The notes under the pieces are model-generated. The model was given only the letters and a program-made list of their open reading frames with translations. It was not told the DNA's origin and did no database searches. Made by a program: the position numbers and the translations under genes. A DNA stretch of 64,000 nt, from assembly GCA_022578965.1 (NCBI GenBank), contig MU400599.1, positions 1 through 64,000 on the forward strand, written 5' to 3'. This DNA comes from Xylaria sp. FL1777. Taxonomy: Eukaryota; Ascomycota; Sordariomycetes; Xylariales; Xylariaceae. Of the stretch, positions 48,261 to 62,700 are shown one piece after another (positions within the stretch are counted from its first letter, which is position 1; each line of letters begins with the position of its first letter).

Positions 48261-51176
48261 TTAGAATGCAAATCGTAGCTCGTAGCCGGTCGTTGTGCGG
48301 TATGCGCTGTGTGCCGAGTTCCTGTCCCCTTCCCCAACATCAACCGCCATTAATTCCCACTCTGTCTTAGCCTGAGGCACACTCAAATCGACCTCGACAA
48401 CTTCGAGAACCATGTCCTGACCTTCCGATAATTCCCGTATCACATCATCATCCATCTCAACCTCCAGACCTCCGCCCAGTATATGAACGGCTCGAGTGAT
48501 CCTCGTGGAATCGAGGCTCCATTTCGCAACGACTCGAGAAATAAAGTTAGTTAAAGTTCGCTCCGTCAAATATACTGCTCTGTGTAGTTCACGCTTGTCC
48601 GGATTGATAGGCTGTTTCCTCACGATGTAGAAACACGCGATTGACTTGACTAGCTTCTCGGTTGGCGGCTTATAGGACGGATCTACTCCAAGTGCTTCGA
48701 TCCAATGACTTAGATTGCCGTCGTCATCGGTTTTAGTGGCGATCTTGGTAGGCTGATCTGATAGCTGACGGGAATCACCACTCGTATGTCTCTCTACCCA
48801 TTGTGCTGCGCCGGTAGCTTGCGACTGTAAAGATAGCGAACTGGGTGAAGGTGAAACTAGTGACGATTCGGCTACCGAATTTCTCGCACTTCGAGCCCGC
48901 CAAGCTGCGCTCTCTTTTGAATCCACCCTCGATAGGTCAATTTGTTCTCCGGAAAGGCTGACTGGGTGAAGATCCGGATCATCTGCATCATCCCCCCGTA
49001 GATATAGAATGCTCACGGCTCGCGTGCTACCAAACATGTCTTGTAGTGTCTGGAGCTTGAAGTTCAAATCATCTTCAAGCGACGACCGTGCATTCCCGCC
49101 GCTGCCACCATCCGCAGAGCTCGCCGAAGACATGGACCAGGTTCGCTTGTGTTTCGGTGCCTTTCCGGGACGCTGGTGATCTTGTGCCTTGGCATGCGCC
49201 CCCCCTCGCTTCCGCTTTCCAAAGTCCTTTCCACCACTTTCCGCTTGTAAAATTTGCTGCTTCAGCTTGTCAATCGTTTTCTTGACGTGGGCCACGTCGT
49301 TAGCTAGCTTTCTCTCAGCACCATGGTCTCGAAACAATTTCACTTTGCAGTAGCATATTTCGAAGACTGGGTCATCGGGTGGAGGTGACTCAGCCGTGGA
49401 CGCGACACTCGTTTTCGCGCAAAGTCGCACAGGGATGCCCTTAACACCCTTCGAGTGGCTGAAATCAGTAGAAAGAAAGTTAAAGCGGACCGCAATGTTA
49501 CACTCAGCAGCACTATTAACACCAGGTGTCCACGTCACGCAGAATCCATCGAAAGAAGAGGTTTCGAGTTCGATCCGGGTCCGCTTATCGTCACCTTCAG
49601 CCGGCTGGCCCGCCTCGACGTACTCGACAGCTTGGAGCTTGCCCCCCCGCTGGTGTGCTTCGTTTGTCCCACGACCTTCTTTCCACAGGCTCCAGCAGAC
49701 ACCGGGCTTCTGTCGTTGCTGGTCGTCCTCGAAAGAGATGCGTATGAAAGTACGGTATTTCGTTCCGGGGACAGCGGGTAACGCAGAACTAGTGTCTATG
49801 ATGGATAAGGAGTACGCCTGCCCCTTATTTAAATATGTTACTGGGATTTCATCTGCATGTTTAATCATAGCGGTGGGGGCATTCAAGGTGCAGTGGAAAC
49901 GGAACTTGTCTGCTGTCGGTGGTAGCACATGAGCCATAGCTATCCCAAACTGCCTAGGCTGGAACCCCATTACCGGCGGTGACTGAGAATGGAAAGTCGC
50001 ATCCATGGAGCCCATGCGCTCTACCCGGCCCTCTGAACTGAGCGGGGAGCCATCGTGGTCCATTGTCTCGTAGCCAGTATCATGCTGAACAAAGGATGAA
50101 GGCGCAAACGAAGGTTGTTGCGGAGCTGGCTGTATGAACGGGTTAAATGGTTGATGGAAGTGCTGCGGTGCCAAAGCAGGTTGGAAATGGGGGATGTCCA
50201 TTATTCCGCCGTGGCCAGCGTGGATGGCGCCGTCGCTCGTAGGAAGAGACAACGGGGTGCTGAGACCCATTCCGATCCCCAGGGACGGTGTGTGTAAGTC
50301 ACCGGCCTGGGGATGGTAGAGGGTGTTCGTGCCGCCGGGCGTCGGGGTGTAGTAGCCCGGTGGCTGGTTCGCAAAAGTGCTGAAGGAGAAAGAGTTGGGA
50401 TCTAACAACGAAGGCGTGAATCTCCACTCAGCGCCCGAGGCCCGTGGCGTGGGATCCTGATCCCGAAAGGCATCTTGAGCAGCATGGTGGTGTCTATCAA
50501 GGTGGGTCCTCTAGTTAGTAGTGGCTCATCAATTCAAGAGGTATAGATTCACTCCGTGTCTCGCAGGTGATTTGTCGCAAAGTCGAGATGCACTGCTGTA
50601 AGACACCTTGTTGAACGAACATGGGGGTGGGCTGTCGAAGTTACCCCGCGCGAACACTCAGCGCGCAGGGCAAGCTAGGTAGCTGTGTCGCAGTGTCGCA
50701 AAACCGCCTTCTTCAGCTAGCTAAGCGCGATCGCCTGTCCCGCACCGCCTCACGCACCCTCCAGGCCACGGAAAACAACAGGATGGGAGAAACAGGAAAA
50801 TGCACATGTGGGTGAGGAGTGAGAGGAAAGAAAGCCCGCACAAGGCACCTCGACAAAGGAAGCATAAATCATACATACCGTTCCGGTGTCGGTACTTGAG
50901 GACCAAGGGCCGGGTTGTCGACTGCTAAGGGTGGCTGAGCCGCCGCCGCCGACGATGCTGCTCCTGCTGTGCTGATCTCGGGGAACTGTTGTCGGAAGTT
51001 GGCGAGCAGCTCATCGCCAGGCTTCTGTGAGCTGGTTCTGCAAGGTTAAAAAAAAGGGCCCGTTAGCGAAGTACGGAGAAACTCCCAAGAAAATAAATAA
51101 TTGTCAAACATGTGCACAATCGTAGAACTATCTAAGTATATAAGTACTCGGCCGGCTGTGGGAGCACCATAGCCAT
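48261..51176 (-). CDS. CP2 / Grainyhead-like transcription factor
   Basis: Predicted nuclear DNA-binding protein of the CP2/Grainyhead superfamily (fungal members influence cell-wall remodelling and conidial separation). Three exons on the minus strand: 51176-51148, 51037-50879 and 50508-48261, totalling 811 aa. The large last exon is certain. The 29 nt first exon (MAMVLPQPAE) is inferred because it is the nearest ATG with a phase-2 donor. The N-terminal part is Pro/Gln/His-rich (RFTPSLLDPNSF, then PPGYYTPTPGG). The CP2 DNA-binding domain covers about 260-480: FHCTLNAPTAMIKHADEIPV, YLNKGQAYSLSI, YRTFIRISFEDDQQRQKPG, IAVRFNFLSTDFSHSKGVKGIPVRL. A predicted coiled segment, a basic KRKRGG patch and a Ser-rich linker precede a conserved C-terminal dimerisation-like region ending LRFAF. 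The intron between exons 2 and 3 is 370 nt, long for this window. Confidence 0.9.
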
Positions 51177-52142
51177 GGAACCGGGGCGACGACCGCAACT
51201 GTCGAGAACAGCCCCCCCAGCGTGCTCTGGGATTAGTCTAGCGGGACGTCATATCGCCCCAGGTCACCCGGATGGGCACGAGCATCTATACTCAGCCGTC
51301 TTCGTTGCGGGGAGGAGGGGAGAAACGTCGTGTGTAATGGTCAAAACGTGCTTACCTTTGGCGGAACATTTAGATAACGAGCCCATACGGTCGCTGTCAC
51401 CAAGACAGCAGAGCCGTAAAGAGGTGCAAAATGGGCCGGGCCACAAAGGTACTTCCAAATAAGGAAATTAGATCAGACGAGGTCCTTTTCAGGCACAAAA
51501 CCCGACTCGTGTGCGTCTATCTACGTCGGAGCTTGCAGGAGAGCAGATACCAGGTATCTAGCAGGTATGCAGTGTGGGCGCAGTGTGTGTGGCTGTCGCG
51601 GAATTTGAGCCTCGTGGTCTGGTGTGGGCTGGCGTGCTGTGGTCTTGTCCTGTCCTGTCCTGTCTCTTCTTGTCCTGATCCGGCCTGTCCTGCCCCGTCT
51701 TACTGGTGCTTGTTGGTGGCCAGGGATGAGAGGGGCCGAGGAGATGATGAAACAGCCGACGGACAGGCTATTACTTCAGTGGGAAAGGAATCTGAGGGAC
51801 GGTTTCCCGTGGCAGATCCGGGGGTGGAATATTATGCGCCAGGCGAAGCTCGGTGAAGAGTGGGATGAAGCGATTAAAAAATGGTTGGCTATTAGTCCAG
51901 CAGGCAGGCAGTCTGTCAAGTGTGTCCCGGGATAGGTGCAAACCCCATAGGCTGGGGAAGGGGGTTGCCGATGACTGATACCGCGACGGAGGCGCAAATG
52001 GAGAGCGTTGTAGAATCGGTAAGCCTGGCAAGCGACTGGTGAGGGGGGTGTGTGGATGTGTGTGTGTGCGCGTGTGTGTGCCGTGCCAGCGTGGTGGGAT
52101 TGGGATTAATACATGTCAGACAGAATCGCACGAGGCCGTACT

Positions 52143-52255
52143 ACAGCAACAAGCAGCAAGCAGCAGCAGCAGCAGCAACAACGTCAACAACGTCGACGAC
52201 AACGACAACGACGACGACAGCAACGACAGCAACGACAACAGCAATAACCGAAGAC
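52143..52255. repeat. CAG/CAA/CGA trinucleotide-rich tract
   Basis: About 110 bp of mixed CAG, CAA, CGA and GAC triplets on the plus strand. In one frame it encodes runs of Ser, Asn and Asp, in another Gln, Ala and Thr, but no longer protein context supports translation. It lies about 1 kb upstream of the CP2-family start. Confidence 0.85.
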
Positions 52256-52736
52256 CGAAGTTCGAAAGTAGTAGCGAGCGTGGTGGGATTCAACCAAGAA
52301 ATACAAAAAGGAAAAAGGAAAAAAGGACCGTGGAAGGGGGAGAGGGAAAAAAAAAAAGCGACCGACGATTTGATATCCAGATGGGCGGATGGGTATACTA
52401 TGTACGGGCTATGTATGTATGTATGTAAGTCAGCGAGTATGTAAGTAGGCAAGTATGTATAAGTATATGTATGCAGACAGACTGAGAACTGGCTAATGGG
52501 ACCTGGCGAGCGAGCGAGAGAGAGGAAATGAACTGGACAGGGCTAAACTAGTGGTAGTCTCCGGCCGTTGAATTATATTATAGTAGTAGCCGTCGCTAGC
52601 AGGTGAGAGCGCAACATGGGCGTGTGGGTACATGGATATGTAGCAGAGGTACTTTCCGCCTGGCTACCGGTGGGAGGCGAGATGTAAGTCGAGAGTGGCA
52701 GCGCTGGGGATGCATGATACATACTACATGCGACAT

Positions 52737-52779
52737 GCTACATGGCTACATGGCTACATGGCTACATGGCTACATGCTA
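52737..52779. repeat. tandem CATGGCTA octamers
   Basis: Four perfect copies of CATGGCTA at 52,741-52,772, with partial copies on each side, in a wider CATAC/CTACATG-rich stretch. Confidence 0.9.
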
Positions 52780-55700
52780 CATACTACGAAATACAAAATA
52801 CATACTACACAATACATAGTCCCCAGCCCGGGGCAGCTCCAGCAAATTCGATCTCCGTGATCGTCGCAGGGAGAAAACGATAGACGAGGGTGAAAACAAG
52901 AGCAGCGAGGCAGGCAGCTGGCGGAAGAGGAGGTCGAGTCCTACCCAGAGTACATGGCCGGCACTACCTATTGCGCTCCTATCAAAACACCTGCTGCTAC
53001 ACTGCTCCCGCTGGTGCAGCCGGTGCAGCTACCTACCTCCCTAGGTACGTACAGTATAGGTGGCGGAGAGCGCAGTTGTAGCATGGAGTCTGTGGTGAAA
53101 GCAACTGGATCCTTGCCATGGCGACCACTGGGTAGGGTTCTGCCTGGGTACATTTCCCTACGGTTGGTGCCTCTAAAATAGTACCTCCCAGCGCTACCGG
53201 ACTGGCCTACTGCGCACTGGGTTGGACTGGGGCGCTGCAAGGCCGGGGGTGTGGATAGGCCATGGGAGGGGCGTGTGCCTTGGAAAAAATAAAGTCGCTC
53301 GGCCCCACTCGGCCCCTGTCCACTTCGAGTCCCACACCTTAGGTACCTTACCTCGTCTTGTGGCTTCCGGGAGAAGTCATAGCTGTACGCTGCCTATAGA
53401 ATGATGTACATATAGTTGTACCTTTTGGTAAAAGGTCCCGGGCCGTCTGCTTACCTCAGTTCGCCTCCAGTCGGCTACCAAGTTACCACAATACCTGGTA
53501 TTAGGAGGTGTACTGGATGTACGTGCCACTTCCCGTCCGTGGTCTTTCATGGTTGGCCTTTTTGTTTTTGTTTTTTGGTATGGTTTTCTCTGTTCTTCCG
53601 TTTTATGGCCTGTAGTCTTTTTCTATTCTCCATTCTGCAAACTGCCCGGTACCTGGTCTAGTGTAGATGCACACATGCCTCCCTGGTGTTTTATGTCCAC
53701 ATTCTGCCTCTCCACGTCATTCTCGACTGGCGGGTATTATTATATGCAACTACTTTTCCTATACGTTTCATCGTCCTCTGCCAAGCGATTTGTTTGTTGA
53801 TAATAGTCTCAAAGGACAAAGGTGCGTGACTTAGGAAGGCCTGTCCACGGGATCATGATAGATATATGCCAAACTTCTGTACAGCCAGAGAGCGATCTAA
53901 GGGGCTCGGTGCATCATCAAGAGATCGCAACCTTGTTTCTCGTCCTTGCCACTCAACGTTTGGGTGCAGCACATGAGCGGCGTTTTGGAACTAATGTGGC
54001 CTTCAACTATCTCTCTCTCTCTTCCCCAGAATTGCCATCTTGTATTTTGTCCAGTATCAGTGTAGGTCAATCCTGTATGCTCCAATATTTTGCTCATACG
54101 GCCTTCTTACCTTTAGGTAATCAAACATACCTCATGCTATGCAGCAAACTACCTAAAACATATTTTGTTACATGTAGTATGTAGCTGAATTTGCTCCCAT
54201 ATCGCGAATCGTCCGTGTCGTACATACATTGTTGGCATCTGAACTATCGAGCGATCGGATATAAACCAGGTTTGACCTACTCAGATATCTTACCCCTTTT
54301 TCGCACTGAGATATTTGGCACTCTTCAGACGCATGGGGAAATACGGCACAACATGCAATACCCCTTATCGGCCGTCCATCGTTCTCAATACCAGTCTCCA
54401 GCCACCCGCCTCGTAATAGAGTCGGTGCCAAGCTGAGGCCTACGTATGCATTATGAGCAAAAAAACGCACAGGAGCACCACCGTCTTGTCAAGCCGTGAA
54501 AAAGATAGCACGTATTTCTCTAAGTTCGCATTTTTCTCTCTTTATCTATGCTCGCCGGGATAAGATCCCGGCAATTTGAGTAGAAGATATGGTCACAGCG
54601 ATGATAAATATTCTTCGGTATCAGTGTCTTTCTCTCTTATGATAAACAGCAAGTATCAGCCGTGCGGATGACCAATGTGGGGATAGTACGGTGGCACTGT
54701 CTTATACCACCTGCACAAGCCGGAAATGTAGCTGTTTACCCTCCATGATTCCTCGGTCATGTGGTCCATCACCTATCTGGTTATTCGTATGAGCTCGCGG
54801 CTTGATCTTGGCGCTGTTCGTCATGTGTGGCTCTTATCGATGTATTATGAACCTGGAGGAGAAGCTGTCCACCTACAGAGGGGTGTAGGCCATGAAGAAA
54901 TGAAGCTTTGTGTCAAATTAGTTTTGCGCTGTCTGCACGCAGATTTTGAGGATCATGTGCCCAAAGCTAATGCCTCTGTTGAATTCTGTCACGAAATGCG
55001 TTTTGGGAATTTCAAGAAAATAGTCTAAGTACTGTGGCCCTCGTAAATATCGAGTGCTCCGCAGATTGAGTTTATCATGGATTTATCTGCGCTGGTTTGG
55101 CTGATTTGAAGGTTGGATAGTAAATAGAATCATCGGCCGGTACGAGGACTGTAAAAAGCTAATTGGTTGCAGATTGCGTTAGGAAGAAGGCGGCTAATTT
55201 GTCGTATATGCCATATTCGGTCAGATAGGATTATAAGCATCTCTGTTGCTCCCGTGTTAGGCTCATGGCATCTACTAACAGCGTACAGCCTATATCGGCT
55301 TTTGTGTGTTGCTGCAAATTGAGGGAGATCTTAGAAGCTTTGGCAGACTCATCATCTTGATAACCCGCGATAGCGTGCATGGTCCATGCAGACGCAAACT
55401 TGTTTTTCCAATATATGTCTTGTAAAATGCCAGTAACAGGTTCACGTAGATGAACCACGCACTACTGAGCCGTGGAGAGATCCACGGATGAAGAAATGTA
55501 CTTGGTTTGAGAAGCCCTAGCTCTAACGAGATCTCGTGCGGGAGCATCCGTAGTTCTCCGGTTCCTGTGTCAGGATCTCCTACAGAAGTCAAGGTATGGG
55601 CATGTCATGAAAAGGTATGTGTTGCGGCGCTAAACTCCCAGATTCTCCAATGGGTGGTCTCTATTCACACTATCCAACGCAAGATCTTTGCTCTAGAGAA

Positions 55701-56771
55701 AGCGGTTTCATGATATCCTGGCAGCCCCTTTCTGTATAGCCAGAAGGCGCAAAGATCGTCGTGATGTTTCGTGGAGAGATAAGTAGGTGCTTCAGCAAAG
55801 GCGAGTTAGACAAAAAAAAGAAAGCAGCCAAATCTGAGCACTGTCAGCTGATAGATGCTATTGTTGCAGGATGGACTTCGGGGGTTAGAATGGGGTCATC
55901 GCCGCTAGCTCCAGCGCCCTCAGATTGAAGTGCCTAACCGTTCTTTTCATAGCGCATTTCACACCGGCAGCGAGGCAATCTGCACATGGCGCGCAGGAAG
56001 AGTCGACGAATGGTCGCGCGTCCGCCCACACCGCTCGAGTGGTGAGACTCGAGAGACATAGCGTTGACAAATAGGCTGGGGACTGGTAACCTATCACGAA
56101 CACGACGCAAAAGCACAGGGGATTTCCACAGGACACATCCAACGAACCGAAGCAAGTTGGATAGCTATTGGTGACGAGATGAACCACAGACTGCCAGTGC
56201 CTACAGTAAGAAGTCGGTACTGTACTTACTAAGCATGTCACGGTTGTAATATCGCAGAATACGTGTTAGGCTAGGTGTCTGTCTACACATACCGGGACAC
56301 ATACACTTGGACCGTCGAAATGTCCGTTTCTGGCAACAAGGAATAAGGAAGAAATCTACAGCCAGACGCACAGTCCACGGAACCAGCCTTAACACTGTCG
56401 AGTCCTTGGTGCTGTCAGGGCGGGTCGCCCATGCGCCACATCTTCTCTAACTTACCTAGCCCTTTTCTTCCACCTTGCGCTTCCATATACAGTGCCCATC
56501 CCTACGTGCTACACCACATGCAGTATCTATAGCGTCCGGATGGTCTAATAATAGGGAAGCTTGGGTGGTATCACTGGGTAGTAGTTGTAGGTAGGTGGAC
56601 GTCCCTTCGGAATTTGCCTCCCGATACGCCCACCCTATATTCCCATCTTCCCTACTGCTCTCTCGATGGGGTTTTATTTTCGGTACACTGCGTCCAGGGC
56701 ACCCATCCCCTCGACCTGCGTCCCCAGTCTCGACATCGACAGTCTCTAGTGTACCGGTATGTAGGCAGTAT

Positions 56772-56798
56772 GTGGAATGTGGAATGTGGAATGTGGAA
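56772..56798. repeat. tandem GTGGAAT heptamers
   Basis: Three perfect copies and one partial copy of a 7 bp unit in non-coding DNA. Confidence 0.9.
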
Positions 56799-59700
56799 AT
56801 GTAGATGTAGATACTGCTGTACGACCTGTTCGCTACCGTCCAGGTACGTAGGTATATAGCCCATTTTGCGCTTGCATGCCATGCATTACGGTAGAGATCA
56901 TTGTTGGCCATCCTCGTCATCTTACCCTACCTCCCCTATCTATACCACCCACCCCAAGATATCGACGTCTGCCTACATACCTAGACATACGGGCCTACAG
57001 ACCTACATTCCTACTCAGTGCCTATCTGCCGTAGCCTTTCATACCTGGCATACCTCGCTACCGTCGCTTAGAGAACTACCTAGTACCTGGTCCCCCGTCC
57101 GCATTAACGTCAATCCTATTTCGGTTGCATTGCTTGCGTACCTAGTCGTGCAGCAATTGGCCCGGAACTACGCTCTACTGGTAGGTAACGCTTCGTCTCC
57201 GGCTGGCTAGCACGCGTGCTTCTCACCAATCCAAATAGACCAAATATACCGACGGTCCTATTAAGAGGGCGGAGTCACGCACGCGCACAGAGGTAAACAA
57301 CACCCCCAAAACGTCGTGAAGTTGACGTCATGGAATCCCGGAGATACTTCTAATCTAGATCCCTGCCTTCTCACAACCCCGTCGCTTGCCTAGTTTGGCA
57401 CCTTCGGGCCATCTATCTGATCCTGTAAGTCGCTATTCCCAACTCCAACACCGCTGAGGCTCCAGTATCACCAGGTCACTGACTAGATGACAAGCTCCCT
57501 TCGTCGACGAAGATGTTGAGTGCCGGATTTTGCGGCTAGAAACATGTTGTTACGTTCAGTAAATACAGACCGGATACCATGGCTTTCGTTGGCCTTTGGA
57601 ACCCACTGCTGTTAATACCATGTTGGGGTGGTTTTAGCAGCTTCTTATCTGATGGTTCTCGATTGATCCGGCATCTTGATGGTAAACGGCATTTCACCAT
57701 CACGACTAACTGAAATCGGCCCTGCTTTAATCGGATCACTTCCGAACTATCCTGGTTCTTGCTGGCAAGCTAGCACATCTTCACATAGTGTAGCCGCAGA
57801 CTCAACTTGGCATTGGCCAGATGCTTCATTAGAGCACCTCGCCATTGACCTGGCGAACTCGGGATTATCGCACGTGCGTCAGCACAGGGCAGCACAGGTC
57901 AGCGGCTTCTCTCTTCAGCGGTATCATCAGCGGTATCATCTGCGTTTATTCCTAATAAACGACATGATTTTCCGATGGGCCCAGCGGCGGAGGCGACGCA
58001 AGCGGCGGGTAGCGGCAAGTTCAAGGATTCAAGCGATTACGCTGTCGGGAAGCCCAGTCATGTCTAACAATCATCTCATGACAAACTCGAGCAAAACCCC
58101 ACATTCTCATTCTCATGACTGCGTCCATGTCGACTCCATCGAAGCCGACAACGCCTGCGGTTCATGGCGGATCCTGCACGATGCGACGTCACGGGAGGTG
58201 TCTTCTGTACAGCATTCCGGATTGCCCCCCGGCTCATCTGGAGTGGCATCCCCCCTGACATTACACCGCGTACGGTATGTTGGGGGCTAAATACTGCAAT
58301 GATATACTCGACTATCTCACACCAAGAACAACAACAACAACAAACAAACAACAGCCTCTGTGGGCAGATGTCTACGTGTCAAGTGAGCACGGTGCTTCAC
58401 ATTGCTCTAGTCTCTACTCGAGACAGAGCCGGCCATCCAATAGCATATTATGACAGGCTTCATCTGAAACATGACGTTCCCGTCAACGTGCATCGGTGCC
58501 CGCACTTCCGTCTGTGTCAATTCGCCGCACTCAAAACATTCCATAAATCATTGCGGGCAGAGTGTGAGCCCTAGAGATAGTCAAGTCACTCGCTTGCCCG
58601 GACAGGCGCATGCACGCGTTTCTCTCACAGTCCGCATGCCAAGCTTTCTGTCCAAGGTGATCTTGGTCGCATCTCGCGTAGCTGATCGTAGTATAGTGTA
58701 CCGGTCAGTATCCGCCAAGATTAGGAACACTGTCCTGTTCAGCCACACAACTAGGACACTATAGTCAGCTCGATGGCATGTAACCTCTGCTGTAGCTCCT
58801 CTTGTCAGCTCACCCCACACGTAGAGGGCCTATTGGTTTTATTGGTACAAGATTCATAGCAATTCGATGGTAAGTGGTAAATGTCTACCCGTCACTGCTC
58901 ATTCAACGGCCTCTTGAGATATCGTCCGTCTATGTCTCTAGCAGACCTGGAAAGTATACATCAGCGACTCTTCAGCCCTCCCGCCAGAGTCTTCAATTAG
59001 AGATATGGCGGAAACAATTGCCATTTGTGGTACATCCAATCCTATTATTATCGTTCATCAACCCTGACTTAATGATATGCCGAGGACATATATACACCAT
59101 ACCCACATGTGGTCTCGCGTGCACACAGTCCTTATCATCATAACAGATTCATTGGACAACGTGGCGGATTGGTCCATCCCATATGCAGGGACAGGGACAT
59201 GGTCGAGAAGCTCACAATACATCCATCATCGCCTTGACTATTTCCAGGCAGACGGTCCGCAAGCTTGACGATACTCGGTCTCTGAAATGATTTCATTAAT
59301 TTGCCCATTTCTTTGGTTTACCCTTGCCGCGACTTTGCGTGTGCCTGCGCATAGCACTATTGATTTCGAGGTCTTGGTCAGCCGTCGTTAGCCCAAGACG
59401 GCTAACTTATCCGGAGTCAAGCAGCGTTTTTGCAACATTGCGTTACAATTTAGCGCCGGCCGGCTGCAATATCACAGCCCGCGTCCCGTTCTCCTTTCAG
59501 GGGTAGTGAATGTGCTCATTGGCCCGGTAAGCGTTGTCACTCGCCTACTACCTAGTACGCGGTAGACCTATCTACTACACTCACGTCTGCGTATTCAGGG
59601 CTTTTCAGGCACCGCATAGGTCCTCACACCCTTCCACACCCACACGTTGTTCTCTTTTGTTCACTTTCATTGGACTAATCATCTCACACAAGCCCCAGGT

Positions 59701-62700
59701 GTCTTAGCACTGATGTTGTTAATTGAACTAATAAGCACGTGTGTATACTACAAAAATTACGTAGTAGACAGTTGATCCTAGCAATATCCCTGCATTCTAT
59801 GGGATCCCGTAGAGTGTGTACTACTATGTACTCATATGTAGTTATCGAGACCCTAGCCCAATAGTGCTTGTGGCGGTGCTCAATAATCGTCAAAGGGACT
59901 TCCATGCTCTTCGGCTTCTTTACTAAGATAGGTCGTAAAATCGGCGATCACTCAGCTGCACCAGGTCGCTTTCCCAACTCTGTCCCCGTCTTCCCCAGAC
60001 AGCCCCTCCAGATGGTATCCTCCCCGACTTGTCTAAATATGCTTAATTTCTCTTCATCAGACTCTAATCCCCTTAGGTAAACCTGCACGTCTCTTGCTTT
60101 TAGGGGGGAGCTTGTCGATAAGACTAGGCGAATAGCGTACTAGTGGTTGAGAAACAGTCTCGGTGGCTTCGCGGAACGTGATGTAAGTCCCGGTCGGCAA
60201 TATTGCCGTATACTGAGGTATGAGTCAAGACCTAGCGACGGAAATCGCGTTGTGCCGCGCGCTTCCATCCGGGATCCGCGATAGAGCTGGACCGCAATGG
60301 AACGGTGCACCCAGCAGCTCGGGAGGCCGACGATTCTACTCCCGTGTCACGTCGCCGTAGGTTAAGGGGTACTTCGGAAAGGCCGGTTATCGATGCAGGA
60401 GAGCTCGTGTTCGGCGCTCCGCGCAGGCCCCCATCCGTGATTCCGTAGAACGGCTTGTGCCGGAGGTGGGTGGGCGTGCCTTGTTTTCATCGCATCATCG
60501 TGCATGTCTCTGCACTGCCACGATGAGACCCTTCATCACTAGATCTCTGATGGTGATGTAACCCAACAAGATCATTATGTGCCACAGGAGGCAAAGAACA
60601 CTGTCGATCATTTCCGCGAACGATAGGGCGAGCGCTAGGGCGGCCTTGCCGTCAGGGAGAGGAAAAAAAGGTTAATTCCCAAAGCGCCCACTGCCCCTGG
60701 TAATGTGGAGGGATGGTTAGAGATTAATTGCTGGTTCCTGTGCTGGTAAAATCGACCCCCAGAACACACATCCATACCATTAATAGTCTATTCTTAGGCT
60801 TGTAGCATCTTTCTGGAACATTTTCCTTGGCCTTCGGGTCCGAGCTTGAAACCTGCGGCTCCCTCTACATCATAGGACGAGGGCCCCGAGCATACTGAGG
60901 GTATCCCTCCATCATAAGATCGGCCTCTTAAGCTGTCACTCCCTGGCAGGGGACAGACTCCATCCTGCAAAGAATTTCGACAAAATCCACTTGCCGCTTT
61001 GATCGGCCGCCAGCACCACCATCACTGACCACGCGGCGACGCCTGCGTGACGCTAAAAGCCATGTTATCTCCCCTTTTTTTGCGAAGGTTTTAATCTATT
61101 TGGTGATCCCTGACCATATCTGCGGCATTCGCGTGGCGATATCGATGTCTACTTGCTACAAGCCACGAGGGCCCGTGGCTATCACGTATGGTCTTGCACT
61201 TTCTTTCTATCTTAAGTAAACCCCTTCACGACTCTCACCCGACCCCGGCAATATAATCTGACGGCCGGATGATATACACTGCTTCAGGCAAGGCTGCGAG
61301 GCTACTTCATCATACACGAGAAGATCGTCGCAAGGCCCTGGTACTACTATCAACGGCATTCTCCATTACACCAGTAAGCTGACTCTATGTTCTGAATTGG
61401 GAGGCTGCACTTTTCATTCGTGTTCTGAATAAAGGGGTATCGGTCATGGGATTCACAGCCCACCAGATATTTCGTCATAGAGGGTAGGGAGCGACAGGCT
61501 CCTATTCCACGCTTGAGGCTGAATGATATTAATGCCAATTAACATATGCTGTGAGTCTTCATTGCTATCTGCCGGGATCAAGATGGATAATCCTCGGCGT
61601 TAATAGTAAGTGCTTCAGAAGTTAGGCCTCCAATTCACAGAGAATTTACCAGAATAGCAAGGTAGTAGGACTACTGGCATAGAAGAAGTCATCGAAAATA
61701 TAGCAATACGAATAATAATAATACGGTGCAGTTGAGCAGTGTAATTTCTCTCCGTATAATGTTTAGTTAGTCATGCCAAGAATATAGAGATTGATACTTT
61801 TAATCATAATCATTCATCCCGTTGCTGTCTATGTGTTGCCTCTTTCCTCACTTCAATACTACCGCAATATCATCAAGCTTCTTCTCTCGCGAAATCGAAT
61901 TTCCCATAACGAATCATATGTAATACTTATCTACGGCTTGTAGACCTTATTACACTTCTTAGCCAAGACACGCGGGGTACACATTGCCGCATCAAAATCA
62001 GGTTGAAGCGTGCCATCCTCTCCCTCTAATACATGTCCTTTTGAATCCGGGATATGAGATTCTCCGGGAAGAACATCATACAAGAGCTAGTTTCTGTGAT
62101 AAATGCGGAAAGATTTGCGTTAAGAGTACCAATTCGTTAAGCTAACTACTTTCTAACCCCCTAAATCGTGTAACCATATCAGGATCTAAAGATCGATCTA
62201 ACAGTCGCCTGACTAGCTGCAGAACACTTATAATAGAAACATGAAGATAATTTCCAAGCCCCCAAGGTAGTATTTCCGGTTATCTAGCGCATTTATTAAA
62301 CTACATATTGCACTGTGGCCCACCAATGTCAATCAACAGGCATGGAAATCTACCCAGGGTTGTCCATCCTGGCTAAACAAGTGCTCTCTGTCTTGGTTTA
62401 ATTATTTCACAGATATTATAAGAGCCTCACTTTCTTTAAATTTTCTACCGGTAAGAAAATACGTCAATGCGAATGCCAATTCAAAGCATTCCGTGCGGGC
62501 TGCAACTGGATGCTCGTGCCGAGGTGCCAGGATCTCTTCGCACAGTCAACTATGCGTATAGGCCATGATTAATATTGTTGCGCGAATCGTTCAAACTCTT
62601 TTATTAGCTAGTTTACAAGTTGAGCTGGCAGTGAATACACGTTGCTTGTCGAGAAGCCTGTAACCATACTGGTGATCCCTCTGCTAACAATATACAAAAC

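Noticed and set aside
57676..58290. 204-codon plus-strand frame.
   Set aside because: Random-looking composition with no domain, membrane or repeat features. Several overlapping frames are equally open.
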